Origin: Zopfochytrium polystomum
Lineage: Eukaryota; Chytridiomycota; Chytridiomycetes; Chytridiales; Chytridiaceae
Assembly (NCBI GenBank): GCA_025765615.1
Contig: JAIVFJ010000174.1
Coordinates: forward strand, 62,001 to 126,000
Reading direction: 5' to 3'
DNA: 64,000 bases
Made by a program: the position numbers and the translations under genes. This document shows positions 23,137 to 33,192 of this stretch, one piece after another (the first letter of the stretch is position 1; every line of letters starts with the position of its first letter). The notes beneath the pieces were generated by a model. The model was not told the DNA's origin. It made no database searches and saw only the letters and a program-made list of their open reading frames with translations.

Positions 23137-24647
23137 ATGCCGAGGCAAGACACCGCCAATGCGAATGCGAGCAACAACGCGGCCACGGCCAATGCCGCCT
23201 CATCCATCCGCTACGCCACGCCTCCACCACCGTCCTACCCTCACCACGACCACCATGACCACTACAACCACAACCACCACCACTACTACGACCACGGCCT
23301 TGCTGCAGGAGGACGAGACCACCTTGCTGCCTCTGCGCGAGGCGCACAGGCTGCTCCCCTGGCCAAGGCCCGTGCGAAGAGGCTTACCTTCCTTGAGTAT
23401 GGTGAAGTGTCGTTTCGCTTACGTTTTCTGACGAGTCCATGTCTCAACTAACTGTTCTTTGGGCTTCGCCTGCTCATGCTCCCATCCATGCACGCAACGC
23501 GACAGTGACCTGCCTCGCCTTCACTTCCATCTTCGTCGTTGGTTGCATTATCCTCATTTTGGTTTCGCAACACTACATCTTGGGAGGTGGTTCTTGGTAC
23601 ACTGCGCCAACCGCAGTCGTCACGCCCACCGTTCTCGCGGTTCAGACGACCATGGCCACAACCGTCACAAGCACGCTCAGCGACGGTCGCACCACGCAGT
23701 ACGCCACAACCACGACCTTTTCAACCTCGCACACCGTCGCGAAGAGTGCCATAACCTCATACTCGTCCTCCTCCACGGCAGCGACCCCGCAACCCCAGAC
23801 TCAAACAACTGTAACCTACCCGCCGTACCCCATAATGAACCCCACCATCCTTAGCCACGCCTCCGATTCCAGCGCGATTTCTGCACCGCTACCCTTCCAC
23901 CCTGTCGCAAACACATCGATTTCCTATCAAGATTACTTGACGGACGCAACAGGGATGAATTCCCAGTTGTCCCTTCTGGACTCGATGGGGCAGTACTCGT
24001 ACCGATACGCATTGGGTCGCACTGTCGTTGAGCTAGACATGTTGGACTACTGCACGACTTTTAACGCCAACAACGCGTCGTATTTCTACCAGTACCTCTC
24101 GCTCAATTTTTTTGACGACGCCAACACCACAGTGGGGTTAACCGTTCTCCGAGCGGAAGTTTATACGGGTTACACCGTGGTATTCACCGTCAGCACAGAG
24201 TTCGGCCTCTCCGTCCTGCTCCCGCCGCTGTACGAGTTTTGCTCCCGCTTCGATCCGGCCGTCACCGGCCTATGGCTCGACGTCGATGTCGCGTGCAACG
24301 CCACGACGATCGACGGGGGCGACGTGATCACCGTCGCGCTGTTTTCCCAAAAGGAAGCGATCGCCGCGGCGTTCGTGAGCGTCGTCGGCCGCAGCCCTGA
24401 CTGCATCATTGCGAGTGGGAACCCGGCGCTGCCGCAGGAGCTCGCGCTCGGGATGGACAAGGTGCAGGCCAAGGGGAAGTCGGTGCGGCCGCCGAACGGG
24501 GTGCTCGTCGTGAAGCAGTTTGGTTACGCAGCCCCGCCGGTCTGGAGGTACAAAAGTGGCAGTTTTCGGGTGCAGGCACCATTTGTTTCGGAACTCGTGA
24601 TCGTAATTGTGACCGTTTTCGCTGGAGCCGTTGCCTGGGCCGGCTAG
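23137..24647 (+). CDS. Ser/Thr-rich membrane glycoprotein, unknown family
   Basis: A first exon probably starts at ATG 23137 (MPRQDTANANASNNAATANA), is His/Asn/Ala-rich, and ends at a GTATGG donor near 23396. The main exon reads ATVTCLAFTSIFVVGCIILI, a strong transmembrane helix, then a Thr/Ser-rich stalk (about 90 residues) and a ~270-residue ectodomain with several N-glycosylation sequons (NTSI, NASY, NTTV, NATT) and a few cysteines. The C-terminus is hydrophobic (LVIVIVTVFAGAVAWAG), either a second helix or a GPI-type signal. The stop is at 24647. The acceptor joining the exons was not fixed; the frame from ATG 23439 could stand alone. A surface or cell-wall role is inferred from architecture only. 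Confidence 0.6.
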
Positions 24648-25257
24648 GCGGTGAAAGAGTATTTCGTTACAGGTTTTTTTCTTCTATTTTCTTTTTGGGT
24701 CTAAATTCTCAGGAGTCTGTTGTTCCTAGATGTTGGGGCAAGTAGTTTTTGTGCTCTACTAAGATTTGTTGACCTTGTCTTGAATTCGCCTAGTCTGTTG
24801 TTCTGTTCCACTTGTTTTTGTGAGGCGCGAAGACAGCCATAACCACCTCACGCATCAGAATGTCCCCATAAAATTTCCTTGCTCCCTCCGCTTCAGTCCA
24901 GGGATCGTTGCATTTGCTCCACCCATAGGAGAAAGTTTGCGTTTGTCATGCCATCGCTGCCTCCCCGACGAATATCCCTCCCCGCATTGGCCCGGCAGCG
25001 CCACCGACAGCGTCTCGCGTCCACACCAAGATGCTGGCGGCTTTGGCGCCAAAAGCTCACAGCCAGCGCTCATTTGAGAATTTTTTTGCGATTCCAGTAG
25101 GCAAACGCCGAACAACCATTCGACAAGTTTTGGGTTTGTTGATTACTTTCAGGTTTGTTGCTGGTGGCTGGAAGCAACGGTTCTGACGGTAGGAAATAGG
25201 CCAACGCTTCTGGACTTTTACTCTTATTCAATGGGGAGGGGGAGTGAAGGGCCGCCG
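24648..25257. other. Intergenic, no gene seen
   Basis: The 3' flank of the glycoprotein gene is T-rich. No frame in the rest has coding character. Confidence 0.4.
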
Positions 25258-25640
25258 TGCACGTCGACACTGCCGTTCGTTTGCTTTGTGAACGTTTTGC
25301 AAATGGTTTTTGACGAGCGGTGCCCACGATTACCACACGTTGACGCAGTCCCCGGCTGCCGCAATTACGAGCTCGCTGTCGATGTGAACAAAATAAACAA
25401 AGCGGCCGAGCCCGCGCAGCGGTATCCTCCAGCTCTCCGGTCATTGCGTTCAGGAGTTTCGCCTTACCGTTATGAGTGCCGCACACAATCGTGTTGCCGT
25501 GACAGGCAAGACTGCGAACTCTGCGCGCGGACACATCTCTGCAGGCACTATTTGGTGGTGCGGTGCCCACATTTTGACCTTGCCATCGCCAGGCAGCCGT
25601 CACGATGAAATACGCGTCGACGCAAATTGCAGAATTTCGA
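25258..25640 (-). pseudogene. Truncated duplicate of the F-box/WD40 gene
   Basis: About 380 bp closely match the interior of the gene at 30447-31823, aligning with roughly 30975-31345. The frame retains ICVDAYFIVTAAW and SLACHGNTIVCGTHNGKAKL, then LLNAMTGELEDT, against ICVDAFSIVTAAGDGKVKIW and SVACHGSTIACGTSDGEVKL in the intact gene. Small insertions and deletions disrupt the frame after each WD block and neither the F-box nor the ends are present. It is a segmental fragment, not a processed copy, since no poly(A) or exon joining is evident. Confidence 0.8.
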
Positions 25641-26947
25641 CCAACCGCAAGGAAAACGCTTGGGCGTGTGTGTGTGTGTGTGTGTAAACAGTCTACTGTG
25701 AGACTGTGAGTGTGTTTCAAATTGTAGGTGGTTCTTCTCCCAAAATTGGAGACGAAGAGAAAAATATGAAGGATTGATACATAATGACGATATGCACACG
25801 CTACAATAGTCGCTGGGCAGTGTGACTGCTAAAACAGGGTGAAATACTCTCCTATAATTATCTGCTTGAGCAGCGGAGTAGGAAAACTGCTTGCACTGGG
25901 TTTCTGTTCTACTGCATTTTTGGCGTATTTGTAAAACAGCGCAAGCCAGTGCGCAGGGTCTGCATTGGTCGCTGTTGGCGGTGCCTTCCTCTGCCCCATG
26001 GGCATCGTGCATTACCGATAACTGTGTTGTTGTTTTTACTTTGGAGACTGACGAGGGAACCCAGCGTATAGCTTGTCTTTTAACGTGTACCGGGTTAGTA
26101 GCTTCGTGAGCGAGGAGCAAATGAAATGGCGGCTTTGAGGAGCCTACCAGCTTTTTGGAACAAGGAGCCGTGGGCGGGCGGGAGATACCACTAGCTGCGC
26201 TTGTCCCTGTTCGACCTTTGGCGCGCGCTATAGCGCTTGATATTCTTTATCAGTATTAAAATACAAACAGTGTCCAACGCTCCAACGGCGCCAGGCAAGC
26301 ACCTCCCACTCTCGAAGAAAGAGGGCGGCAGGTGGGTTGAAGGAGAAACGGTCTTATTCACATTTGATTCTCTCTATCCTATTTTTTTTTTTTTTTTCTT
26401 CTTTTCTTCCCAAAACAGGATACAAAAGGCAGCCTAAACAATTCTTACGCCTCAAAGCAATGCTAACACCCCCCCTTACAACTGCTTCATATCCATTCAA
26501 GTGCAGGCGAGACAGTCCAAAGAAGACGGGCACGAACAAGCGATCGAGCGGCAAGGAACTGAAAGAAGAGAGAGAGTAGGCGAATTACTGACCCATTGTA
26601 CTCAGACGGGGGTCGGGGGGGTCATTCAGGAGGTGTGCCCGAAACAAATCTGGAGAGGAAAATAACTAGAGAGGACTGCCAAGAACAGAGAGCGGGGGAA
26701 GCAAAAACAAAATTCGCAGAGCGATGAGGGCGCAGCAGCAGACTTTGGATTGTAATGACCCTCCAGCTGATGCAAAAAGGAACAGGAGCGTGATGGGGAA
26801 TGCAGGACAGATCGCAGGGAACAGTAGGAAGCGAAAAGGAGAAAACCAAACAAACATCTAGGAAACAGTCGAAAGAAGAAGAATGGCGAGTGGGCCAGGA
26901 AACTCGAAGGTTGAAGCATTCGTTGCACCACACGCACGAGATATGTC
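25641..26947. other. Intergenic, no gene seen
   Basis: Short GT repeat at 25666-25685, a T-rich tract at 26382-26405, otherwise no coding signal on either strand. Confidence 0.45.
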
Positions 26948-29220
26948 TTAAAGTTTCTGGCACATATTGGGCTCGCAGTGATCATGGAAAAACCGGCCTC
27001 TCGCTTGATCTTCCTCGTCGCTGTCTGATGTCGCTGACGCCGTAGCACGAATTGGATCGATCTGGATTGTTGCGTGGTGGATGCCAAAGTTATCGCACAA
27101 TGTCTGTTGTGCGCGCGCGAGGATCCGCGCATAGTCGTCCAGGGTAGTGATTCTAACCACTCCTTCGGTGTCTCTCCGCGTCGTCACATCCGAGTCGTCA
27201 TCGTGGTTGTGATCGGCGTCGTCGTGTTCATGGTGGTGGTAATGGCCACCACGCTCCTGGCTATGTTCGGCTTCTGCTCCTGTCACTTGGCCAGATTGGA
27301 TAACTTTCGAAACTTTTGACAATGGCGAGATCGACAGGTGAACGCTCATTGACACGTGCGATTGCGTCAGCGACCAAATGTGTAGGTCATGAACGCCCTC
27401 CACAAAGGGTATCTCCAAAAGTGCAGCTTCGACTTGTGTGGGATCAATGTGCACGGGAGTTGCTAAAAAAGCAAGATGGAAAGAGTTTGTAAGAGATAAA
27501 TCAAAAAACTCTGCACTTACCCTCCATCAGAACCATCAGGCTATTGCCCATCAAAGAAAACGTCGTCCAAACAACAAGAATGGAAAAAAGGAAAGTGCAA
27601 ATGGGGTCCACGAAAGTCCAAGAAGGCTTGATGAGAATCACAAGAGCAGCAATGACGACGCCGATGGATGACAGGAGGTCTCCAACAACATGAATAGCCG
27701 CTGACCGAACATTCACATCCATTTTCTGCCGAGAAAGAAAGTCAAGATAAATATGGGCACCTGGCTCGATGTTTCTCACCTCAATGGTCTCCCACATCTT
27801 CTTCACAGTCCATGATTCTTTACTTCCATGATCGCCAAGAAGCGGTTCGTGCTCACCGTGTCCGTGCTCCAAATCGTGTTCGTGGCTGTGCGGAGAGCCG
27901 TGATTGTGCTCGCTGTGATTGTGCCCCTCACTGCGCCTGTTTGAGTCTGCCTGCCCATGACCGTGCCCGCTGTTTCCGTGAGCGTGGGCGTGACCGCTGC
28001 TTCCACCATGGGAGTGGTTGTGGCCATCGCCGTGAAGGGCTCCCGCCAGAACAATGTTCACGATCACGCCAACGATGGCCGTGCCGAGCATCATCGGTGC
28101 GTCTATTGGTGTTGGATCTGCCAGACGGTGGATCGCTTCCCAAACCAAGTAGGCAGTCAGTATCCTACATGAAGTGGCGACGGGAAATTATTCAGTGAGG
28201 ATAAGAGCGCACTGCATTTGAAGCTACCATATCAGGGCCGTGCTCATGATGGCTCCAAGAATCTCAACACGAGCGAAACCAAATGAATGTTCTTCGTGAA
28301 TGTGGGTTACAAAAAATGCGCTGGGGAGGTTGCATTCCTATTTCTTACTGCTTGTGGCGGGCTGCTTGACGATATGTATCGCGGCCAAAGAGATCGAGAA
28401 TCCGGCAATGTCCGACAGCAAGTGGAAGGCGTCAGATAAGATGGCAAGGGAGCCTGCGATGGACGGGTGAGGACACAATGTAGTGGAATGGCGACGCCGA
28501 AACCCCCAAGAACCTCCACTCACCAGACAAGAACCCAGCGACAAGCTCAACCACGAAAAACACTCCGACGAGAATGAGGGCGATCCGTAACTTCCGCTCG
28601 CTTTGGCTGCCTTTCGCCGCGGGTTCAGCATGTTCTCCAGCAGAACGGATAGAATGCTCGGGGGAAGCCCGCCTTGTAGCCGAACGGGTTGGCGAGATCG
28701 GACCTTCGGGACATCGGGAGCCAAGGCCACGCTCTTGGAGTCGCTGGTCGGCGCGCCCGCGGCTGGGTTGCGTGGGTCGGCCGTTTTGGCCGTTCGCTTC
28801 TGTCGGTGATGGGTTCGATGAAGAGGGGTCGCTGCTGGGCTGGACATGACTGCCGTGGCTGTGGCTGTGGCCGTGGCCATAACGATGTCCGTGCCCGTGC
28901 CCGTGTCCGTGTCCATGGCCGTGTGAGTCGTGGCGTCCACTGCGGCGATGACCGTGCGAGTCGTCACCGTCATCATCGTGGGCGCCCCCGATCGAGTGCG
29001 AGGACGAGTGCGAGGGCGAGTGCGAGTGCGAGTGTGAGTTTGGTGGAGGTGGTGGTGGTGGTGGTGGTGGATGCGAGCCCTGCCCCCCCGCCTGCTCGTT
29101 GTCCTCGTCAGCACGGCGGTGGTGGTGGTGGTGGCTGTTGTGGGATGACGCCGCTCTTGTTACTCCGCCGCCGTTGCCGACGCCGTCTGCCGTTGTCCGT
29201 CCAAAAACGAAGAAGGGCAT
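26948..29220 (-). CDS. Zinc transporter, cation diffusion facilitator (ZnT) family
   Basis: Moves Zn2+ out of the cytosol into an organelle or out of the cell by H+ exchange (family knowledge). ATG at 29220. The ~200-residue N-terminal region is extremely His/Gly/Ser-rich with a run of prolines (HSHSHS, GHGHGH repeats). TM1 is IALILVGVFFVVELVAGFLS. TM2 contains SDAFHLLSDIAG with the HxxxD zinc site, then FGFARVEILGAIMSTALIW. A second His-rich loop follows VGVIVNIVLAGALHGDGHNH. TM5 has HVVGD, the second HxxxD site, then TM6 near PICTFLFSILVVW. The cytosolic domain has VDPTQVEAALLEIPFVEGVH-type sequence (starting VHIDPTQVEA) and HDLHIWSLT, and a third His/Asp-rich stretch. HxxxD at both sites indicates Zn2+ rather than Mn2+ selectivity. 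At least five exons. Confidence 0.9.
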
Positions 29221-29269
29221 TTTTGTTTTGCTTGCTTGCTCGGGCTTGCGTTGCCTTGCGTTCCTGGTT

Positions 29270-29271
<2 letters not shown>

Positions 29272-29317
<46 letters not shown>
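29272..29317. repeat. (TC)n microsatellite
   Basis: Perfect dinucleotide tract; on the coding strand of the zinc transporter it is a GA tract starting 51 bp upstream of the ATG, probably in the 5' leader. Confidence 0.95.
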
Positions 29318-29321
<4 letters not shown>

Positions 29322-29569
29322 CCGTCTAGTCGTAGTCCCTAAAATTTCTCCGATGCTACTTCAGTCTTTTCCGTCCAATTTGCGGGCCGCAGTTAACAGG
29401 GGAAATAAACGACTGCGACATATTACAAGTGCGCGGGGTTGCAGGAGTGGGCCTCTCGTGCGTCGAGGCAGCCACCCAACCCTTACAGACGGGGGCAGTG
29501 GCGGTGTTACCGCGAGGGAGGGTGGCCGTGGTGACGATCGCTTAAGTAGCCATCGAGTCGCTCCGCAGT

Positions 29570-29706
29570 ACTGACTCCAGTCTACTCCTTTACTCCCGCT
29601 CTACTCCATCACTTTGTGGTTCTCGGTTACTCCGCAGTGCTCCGTCGCTCCACTCTACTCCATCACGCCGCATTGCTACGTGACTCCGCTATACTCCATC
29701 TCTCAT
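29570..29706. repeat. Degenerate CTACTCC minisatellite
   Basis: Short units of the type CTCTACTCCATCAC recur with variable spacers (for example around 29610, 29658 and 29693). A single similar unit occurs at 49249-49263. No gene overlaps. Confidence 0.6.
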
Positions 29707-30446
29707 GCTGCGCAAACCCATACAACCGGATGTTAACGCCAATAATGCACATCCAAACTTCACATGTACAACACAGCTCGAATTGATTGCAAGTTCCCTG
29801 TGACCACCAGAAACCTCCTCACCTCCTTCTGTGAAGTTCTGCCAATGGCACTCGGCGAGGAAAACACAACTTCATGCGACCAGCATTGTCAAGTCTGCAA
29901 ATGGATGCATCGATGGGTAATGAGCGATTGCTTTTTCACCGGATAAAGAGTAGAACAGATTACCAAGTGATTGATCAAGAGAAGGAGGGACGGGGAAAGA
30001 CAATGAAGGAACCAGGCGCACGGGGACGGAGACGTGATAGAATCTGGTGGCGGCGCCCGTGAGGAATGACGACAAAAGTAGCGGGCTAGGGGAAGAGCGA
30101 GGGTTGTCGAGGTGACCGTGGCAGTGGCTACGCCAGGTACTGAGGCGCGCCGCGTACCACCAAGCTGCCAGTCGCGCCCTCATGATCGCCTACCGCTTCG
30201 CCGACGCACTGCCACTGGCGTGCGCGGCGCGGTTCCCGCCCTGCGCCCCCACCGTCACTGACTCAATCATACACTTAGTCTTTTGCCCTTTGGAGGGGGG
30301 GTAGTTTGAATACCTCTGCCTCCTGGTCTGCCAAATTTGACTTTCCGATGTTTGGGAGTGATTTTGGTACGACTTACGCATGTTCGCCGCTTTTCACCAA
30401 GAAATATTAACAACACACCTCGCCTAATTGGGCCGAGAACGTGCGA
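29707..30446. other. Intergenic, no gene seen
   Basis: Several open frames up to 104 codons on both strands but none with recognisable motifs. This is the 3' flank of the F-box/WD40 gene. Confidence 0.4.
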
Positions 30447-31823
30447 TTATTTCTTCAATTCCATGAACTCGTGGGCATATGGAATGCCCTCGTCAAAATC
30501 CCACATCTCTACGCCACCGAACTGTTACCAGTGGAACAAAGTAGAGTAAGGCAAAGTTGCTATGAGAATCGATTGGCACTTAACTGCATCGCCAACCATA
30601 ACGCCCGATGTGTGCAAAATCGAGCACCCATAGATCTCGATATTTCGACCAGTACGGATCGTGCGCACTATCGTTCCACCATTCGCCAGGTCGCGAATAA
30701 CCAAGCATTCCTTGCCCCCAATTTTGCTTATAACCAATAAGTTGCCATTGTGAAGACTGACGGGAAAGCTCCTGCTGTCGGCAAACAAGCGCGCACCAGA
30801 ATGAATGTCCCATGCGGCCACCTCAGATTTCCATGCTGCCACCACGATTGAGTTCTCCTGCTGAATCCATAGGACCGTGCTTTCCAACTGCTGCGAATAA
30901 ACGACTTCACCAGAAAGCAGGCGGAGCACTTGGACTGCATTGTCGGAAGTGGCAAACGTAATGAGACCGTCATGCACGTCGACGCTGCCGCTCGTTTGCT
31001 TTGTGAATGTTTTGCAAATGGTTTTTGACGAGCGGCGCCACACGTTTACGCGGTCCCCGGCTGCCGCAATTACGAGCTCGCTGTCGATGTGAACAAAATA
31101 CACAGAGCGGTCGAGACCGCGCAGCGTATCCTCCAGCTTTCCGGTCTTTGCGTTCAGCAATTTCACCTCGCCGTCAGAAGTGCCGCACGCAATCGTGCTG
31201 CCGTGACAAGCAACACTTTCAAGTCCACGCTCGGACGCGTCGAGGGTCTGCAGGCACTTTTTGGTGGCGCGGTCCCAGATCTTGACCTTGCCGTCGCCGG
31301 CAGCCGTCACGATTGAAAACGCGTCGACGCAAATTGCAGTAACAAAGCTGGAGTGACCGTCCTTGAGCCTGCTCTTACGCTGCGGCGCCCGGAAGCTCGC
31401 GAGCGCGCTGCGATCGCGAAAGAGAGTTTTCCAGGGGACCTCGGCGGCTGAGGAGCCGCCGCAGATCCTGCGCGCCTCCACCCCCACCTCTGCCGTCGCG
31501 GCCGCCATCGTTTTGCCGCGGTCCAGGACGTTTGGAGAGACGGAGAGCGACACGGGCAAGGCCCAGCGGGCGAGGAACATTGCGCGCCAGATCTTTTCGG
31601 AGCGGAGGAACCAGCGTCTTGACGCGCAGCAGAGCCTGGCGAGGGACTTGTAGTCGAAAGCAAGGTACAACAGCATGCGGTGAAGGATCTCTTCGGGCAT
31701 TTCATCGAGGAGCATGCGTGCTGGCTGGTGCTGTGAGTGCATGCTACGACGGGCGGGTTCGGCGGGTTCGGCGCGGGTGTGGGCGCCACCGTCGGCAGCA
31801 GCGGTTGTTGTTGTCATTGACAT
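30447..31823 (-). CDS. F-box/WD40 repeat protein
   Basis: Likely substrate receptor of an SCF ubiquitin ligase. ATG at 31823 (MSMTTTTAAADGG). The F-box is LDEMPEEILHRMLLYLAFDY followed by KSLARLCCASRRWF. Then come about six to seven WD-like blades: SSFVTAICVDAFSIVTAAGD, GKVKIWDRATKKCLQTLDA, GLESVACHGSTIACGTSDGE, ELVIAAAGDRVNVWRR, DGLITFATSDNAVQVLR, IVVAAWKSEVAAWDIHSG. The frame meets TAA at 30525-30527, yet the same frame continues for 25 more codons of plausible sequence (FGGVEMWDFDEGIPYAHEFM) to TAA at 30447. An intron (acceptor CAG at 30522-30524) would remove the stop and join HTSG to FGGVEMW. I include the distal segment. A fragmentary duplicate lies at 25258-25640. Confidence 0.75.
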
Positions 31824-33192
31824 TGATGGCTCCTGCTGCGTTTTGAGGCGCTGGGTTGAACGAGGAAAAAAGAAGAAAAAAAAAGAAAAAAAAAACGGGG
31901 AAGGAGCAACGCGCAATAAACAGTATATCGAGTAAGTACCTCGGAGCGTCGCTTTCGGCAGTACAGTCACTGGAGCGCAAGTAACGATCCAACCGGCAAT
32001 CACAGATCTCCTCCCATGGTTGCTGGCATTGGGATTTCGACAGCCCGGTGCGGGGGCGGTGACACGCGCTTAACCACTGCTCGTTCCTGGCTCCTCAGCG
32101 AGGGTTTTCCCCCCACCCATCTTCGGTGCTAGTGCTGCCCAGAGCCCACAAGCCGTTCCGCGCACAGTACAGCCCGTGTTGTCACAGATCCCCCTCTACC
32201 TCGCGCGGCCGCGGCCAGCCGAGTCCGAATGGCTGCCTTGTCCCGTCAGTATTGCATAAAACTGTATGGTCACGCGGGGTTTCTTTCTTTGCTGTGCTTG
32301 TGGCGTGCAAAACTCCGATGTCCACTTGCGACATGAATCAGCGGCCTCCGCAAGTGGTAGACTATCATTCATCAATAACACCGCGTCCCTCGCTCGCCAA
32401 ACCCCCTAGTTTGCAACCAGCGAACCCAGCCACCGCCAAAAAAAAAAAAAAAAAAAAGAAAAGGGAAAAAGAGCGGACGAGATCTCCGATTACAACGTTG
32501 AACAAACGGGTGGGGAGGGAGTTACAAAAACGTACACGCCAGAACAAAAAAAAAACCAATATAAAAGTTGGCAAGAATGTCCCAGAGTACCGTCCGTAGT
32601 TGCAGTTTGGAGGAGGAGGCGCGACAACGGAAGTGTGTGAAGAGGAGTAAAAATGATCAAGTTACACTTTCTTCTGTATAGAGTGAAGACGGAGAGCACC
32701 GCGAGGGAGCACTGTAAAAATGTGGAATGGACAGCGAAAGAGAAGGAGTGAGGAAGTGAGGGAACGCGAAGAGGGCGACGGCGCACAAGGTGAATTACTT
32801 GATAAAACTGGGGCAAAGAAGGGCGGCTGGGGAAAATATGGGAGTGAGCAGGTAAAGAAAAAACGCACAATAGAATCAAGGTACGAGAACGAACGGGAAT
32901 TTTTTTCTTGTGTCCAACTTGTTCAAAAAAGAGTACATCAACGCAAGGCAAAGGCAGTGGATTGGACTGGGACGCGAGAGAAGAAAAAAAAAGCTACTCG
33001 AGCTCGCATAGACAATGAGGAGGAAGTAGGGGGGTCGCCCAACCCCAATAAAATCACAACAACGAACAAACACATGCGATCGCCTGAAAACAACTGGACC
33101 CGCTCGCACCGTATCCCTTTCACTTCGGCCCGCAACTGTTAGAATCCATCGCGCGCGGCAGACATACGATTTGGGCGAAATGGCGATTTCCA
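31824..33192. other. Intergenic with A-rich tracts
   Basis: A/G-rich tracts at 31864-31895 and 32440-32465; purine-rich throughout 32700-33000. Open frames here are low-complexity Lys/Glu/Arg translations of purine runs and are not supported as genes. A tRNA-like block on the minus strand near 32035-32105 is discussed under rejected items. Confidence 0.4.

Noticed and set aside
32035..32105. tRNA-like block on the minus strand (GAGCAGTGGTTAAGCGC followed by TGTCGAAATCCC)
   Set aside because: A- and B-box-like words are at a plausible distance, but the T-arm pairs poorly and no acceptor stem could be found. It could be a tRNA-derived SINE remnant; a covariance-model scan would decide.
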